A DNA stretch of 6,607 nucleotides from Methanobacteriaceae archaeon. Lineage in GTDB: Archaea; Methanobacteriota; Methanobacteria; Methanobacteriales; Methanobacteriaceae. Below, piece after piece: positions 5,599 to 6,607 of this stretch. Each line of letters starts with the position of its first letter. Positions within the stretch are counted from its first letter, which is position 1. The stretch lies in the NCBI GenBank assembly GCA_011620845.1, contig WOYJ01000068.1, forward strand, positions 2,909 to 9,515, in the 5' to 3' direction. Below the pieces are notes generated by a model. It made no database searches and was not told the origin of the DNA. It was given only the letters and a program-made list of their open reading frames with translations. Both the position numbers and the translations under genes were made by a program.

Positions 5599-5604
5599 GG
5601 TGAT
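5599..5604 (+). promoter_or_regulatory. ribosome binding site of rubrerythrin
   Basis: GGTGAT matches the 3' end of archaeal 16S rRNA and sits three bases before the ATG at 5608. It confirms that start over the out-of-frame ATG at 5597. Confidence 0.6.
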
Positions 5605-5607
5605 AAA

Positions 5608-6183
5608 ATGGAAAAAACCCTGGAAAATCTAACAAAGGCATTTATAGGAGAAAGTCAGGCTAGGAATAGATACACTTTCTATTCAAAACAGGCTACGGCT
5701 GAGGGATATCCCCAGATCTCTGAGATATTTTTAGAAACAGCAGATAATGAACGGGAACATGCCAAATGGCTTTTTAAAATGATCCAGGACCTTAAAGAGG
5801 GGGAACTGGATGAGATAGAGGTGGGTGCCCTTTCACCCTTAACCCTGGGCACAACCGCCGATAACCTGAGGGCCGCCATCGCCGGGGAACACTATGAAAA
5901 TAGCGAGATGTATCCAGAATTCGCTGATGTCGCTGAAGAAGAAGGTTTAATAGAAGTGTCCGATCGTCTGTGGGCCATAGCCCATGCCGAGGAACACCAT
6001 GAGGACCGTTACAAGAAACTTCTGGAACAGGTGGAAGCAGGAACCCTGTTTGGGAAGAAGGAAGAAGTGGAATGGACCTGTATAAAATGTGGTTACACCT
6101 ACAAAGGCACGGAACCACCAGCAAAATGCCCCGCCTGTGACCATGCCCGGATATACTTCAAATTGTACGATGAAAAATACTGA
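5608..6183 (+). CDS. rbr: rubrerythrin (peroxide reductase)
   Basis: This 191-residue cytoplasmic protein is a full-length classical rubrerythrin. The four-helix ferritin-like domain carries the complete diiron ligand set in the usual spacing: Glu15, Glu48 and His51 (ExxH in DNEREH), Glu94 and Glu97 (GEHYE), and Glu128 and His131 (EEHH). The C-terminal rubredoxin-like domain has Cys158/Cys161 (CIKC) and Cys174/Cys177 (CPAC) for a single iron. Rubrerythrins reduce hydrogen peroxide to water using electrons passed through the rubredoxin-like site. The electron donor in this organism cannot be seen here. A superoxide reductase gene follows 30 bp downstream in the same direction, so the pair probably forms an operon that removes superoxide and then the peroxide it yields. 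An imperfect inverted repeat upstream (5480-5529) is the only hint of regulation. Confidence 0.96.
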   Translation: MEKTLENLTKAFIGESQARNRYTFYSKQATAEGYPQISEIFLETADNEREHAKWLFKMIQDLKEGELDEIEVGALSPLTLGTTADNLRAAIAGEHYENSEMYPEFADVAEEEGLIEVSDRLWAIAHAEEHHEDRYKKLLEQVEAGTLFGKKEEVEWTCIKCGYTYKGTEPPAKCPACDHARIYFKLYDEKY

Positions 6184-6203
6184 AAAGGATCAAAAATATT
6201 GAA

Positions 6204-6207
6204 GAGG
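6204..6207 (+). promoter_or_regulatory. ribosome binding site that fixes the desulfoferrodoxin start
   Basis: GAGG lies six bases before the ATG at 6214. An in-frame TTG at 6199 lies upstream of this site and is therefore not the start. Confidence 0.5.
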
Positions 6208-6213
6208 ATTACA

Positions 6214-6597
6214 ATGACTGAAAAAGAAGAGATTTATCGCTGTAACATCTGTGGTAACATAGTGGAAGTCTTACACATCGGTACCGGAAAACTGGAATGC
6301 TGCCAGAACCCCATGGAATTACTGGAAGAACGGAAGGAGGGTATGGGAGCTGAAAAACACATACCTGTTCTGGAAGAAACTGATGAAGGAGTTAAGGTAA
6401 AGGTAGGGTCCCTGGCCCATCCCATGGAGGAAAACCACTGCATCGAGTGGGTGGAAGTAGTAACAGGCGATCAGGTTCACCGGAAGGTTTTAAAACCAGG
6501 AGACGCTCCAGAAGCTGAATTCAAGCTGAAACTAGATGATATAAGTCAAATAGTGGTAAGGGAATATTGCAGCATCCATAGTCTATGGAGATCGTGA
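6214..6597 (+). CDS. dfx: desulfoferrodoxin, two-centre superoxide reductase
   Basis: This 127-residue cytoplasmic enzyme reduces superoxide to hydrogen peroxide without making oxygen. The N-terminal desulforedoxin-like domain has all four iron-binding cysteines (Cys10, Cys13, Cys29, Cys30), so this is the 2Fe class rather than neelaredoxin. The catalytic domain has the complete Fe(His)4Cys site: His49 in EKHIP, His69 in LAHP, His75 in ENHC, and Cys119 and His122 in the C-terminal YCSIH. The conserved Glu47 and Lys48 next to His49, implicated in catalysis in this family, are present. Length and spacing match the family closely. It follows rubrerythrin by 30 bp and probably shares its transcript. 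Its product, peroxide, is the substrate of rubrerythrin. The gene is complete and ends 10 bases before the window edge, so later operon members may lie outside. Confidence 0.95.
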   Translation: MTEKEEIYRCNICGNIVEVLHIGTGKLECCQNPMELLEERKEGMGAEKHIPVLEETDEGVKVKVGSLAHPMEENHCIEWVEVVTGDQVHRKVLKPGDAPEAEFKLKLDDISQIVVREYCSIHSLWRS

Positions 6598-6607
6598 GGG
6601 TAATGGG

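Noticed and set aside
5792..6144. Minus-strand frames opposite rubrerythrin
   Set aside because: They are mirror frames of a certain gene; the products are low-quality and have no promoter or ribosome binding site.
6199..6213. TTG at 6199 as the desulfoferrodoxin start
   Set aside because: It lies before the GAGG site; the ATG at 6214 has the correct spacing and gives cysteine positions one residue from the family's usual numbering.

Overview
The window looks like chromosomal DNA of a pseudomurein-walled methanogen (order Methanobacteriales, most likely Methanobacterium or a close relative). Three observations support this. Two exported proteins end in pseudomurein-binding repeats, which are tied to this archaeal wall polymer. 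Promoters have archaeal TATA boxes and ribosome binding sites of the GGAGGTGAT type, with U-tract terminators. A rubrerythrin-superoxide reductase pair typical of strict anaerobes closes the window. The genus is inferred and was not tested by any search.

Layout, left to right. (1) A divergent pair: a small five-helix membrane protein resembling the DUF1453/CcdC family (minus, 61-549) and a 14-helix MFS exporter of DHA2 type (plus, 702-2069). Their shared promoter region carries a 28-bp tandem duplication. (2) A convergent pair of paralogous surface proteins (plus, 2379-3680; minus, 4130-5365). Each has a signal peptide, a Ser/Thr/Asn-rich linker, a class I glutamine-amidotransferase-like domain of the biotin-protein-ligase N-terminal (BPL_N) type with an intact Cys/His/Glu set, and a C-terminal pseudomurein-binding module. 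The AT-rich 449-bp gap between them holds a U-tract terminator for each gene and one inverted repeat. (3) A probable two-gene operon for oxygen defence: rubrerythrin (5608-6183) and two-iron-centre desulfoferrodoxin/superoxide reductase (6214-6597), 30 bp apart.

How the parts fit. The last two genes form a coherent pathway: superoxide reductase turns superoxide into peroxide, and rubrerythrin reduces peroxide to water. The two surface proteins look like a duplicated cell-wall enzyme whose amidotransferase-like domain acts outside the membrane. This is the least described part of the window and the best candidate for new biology. Both paralogs also share a start-site oddity: a strong Shine-Dalgarno sequence with no standard start codon at normal distance and an in-frame AUA/ACG or AUU codon where the start would be expected. 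The MFS exporter and the DUF1453-like gene have no evident functional tie to the rest.
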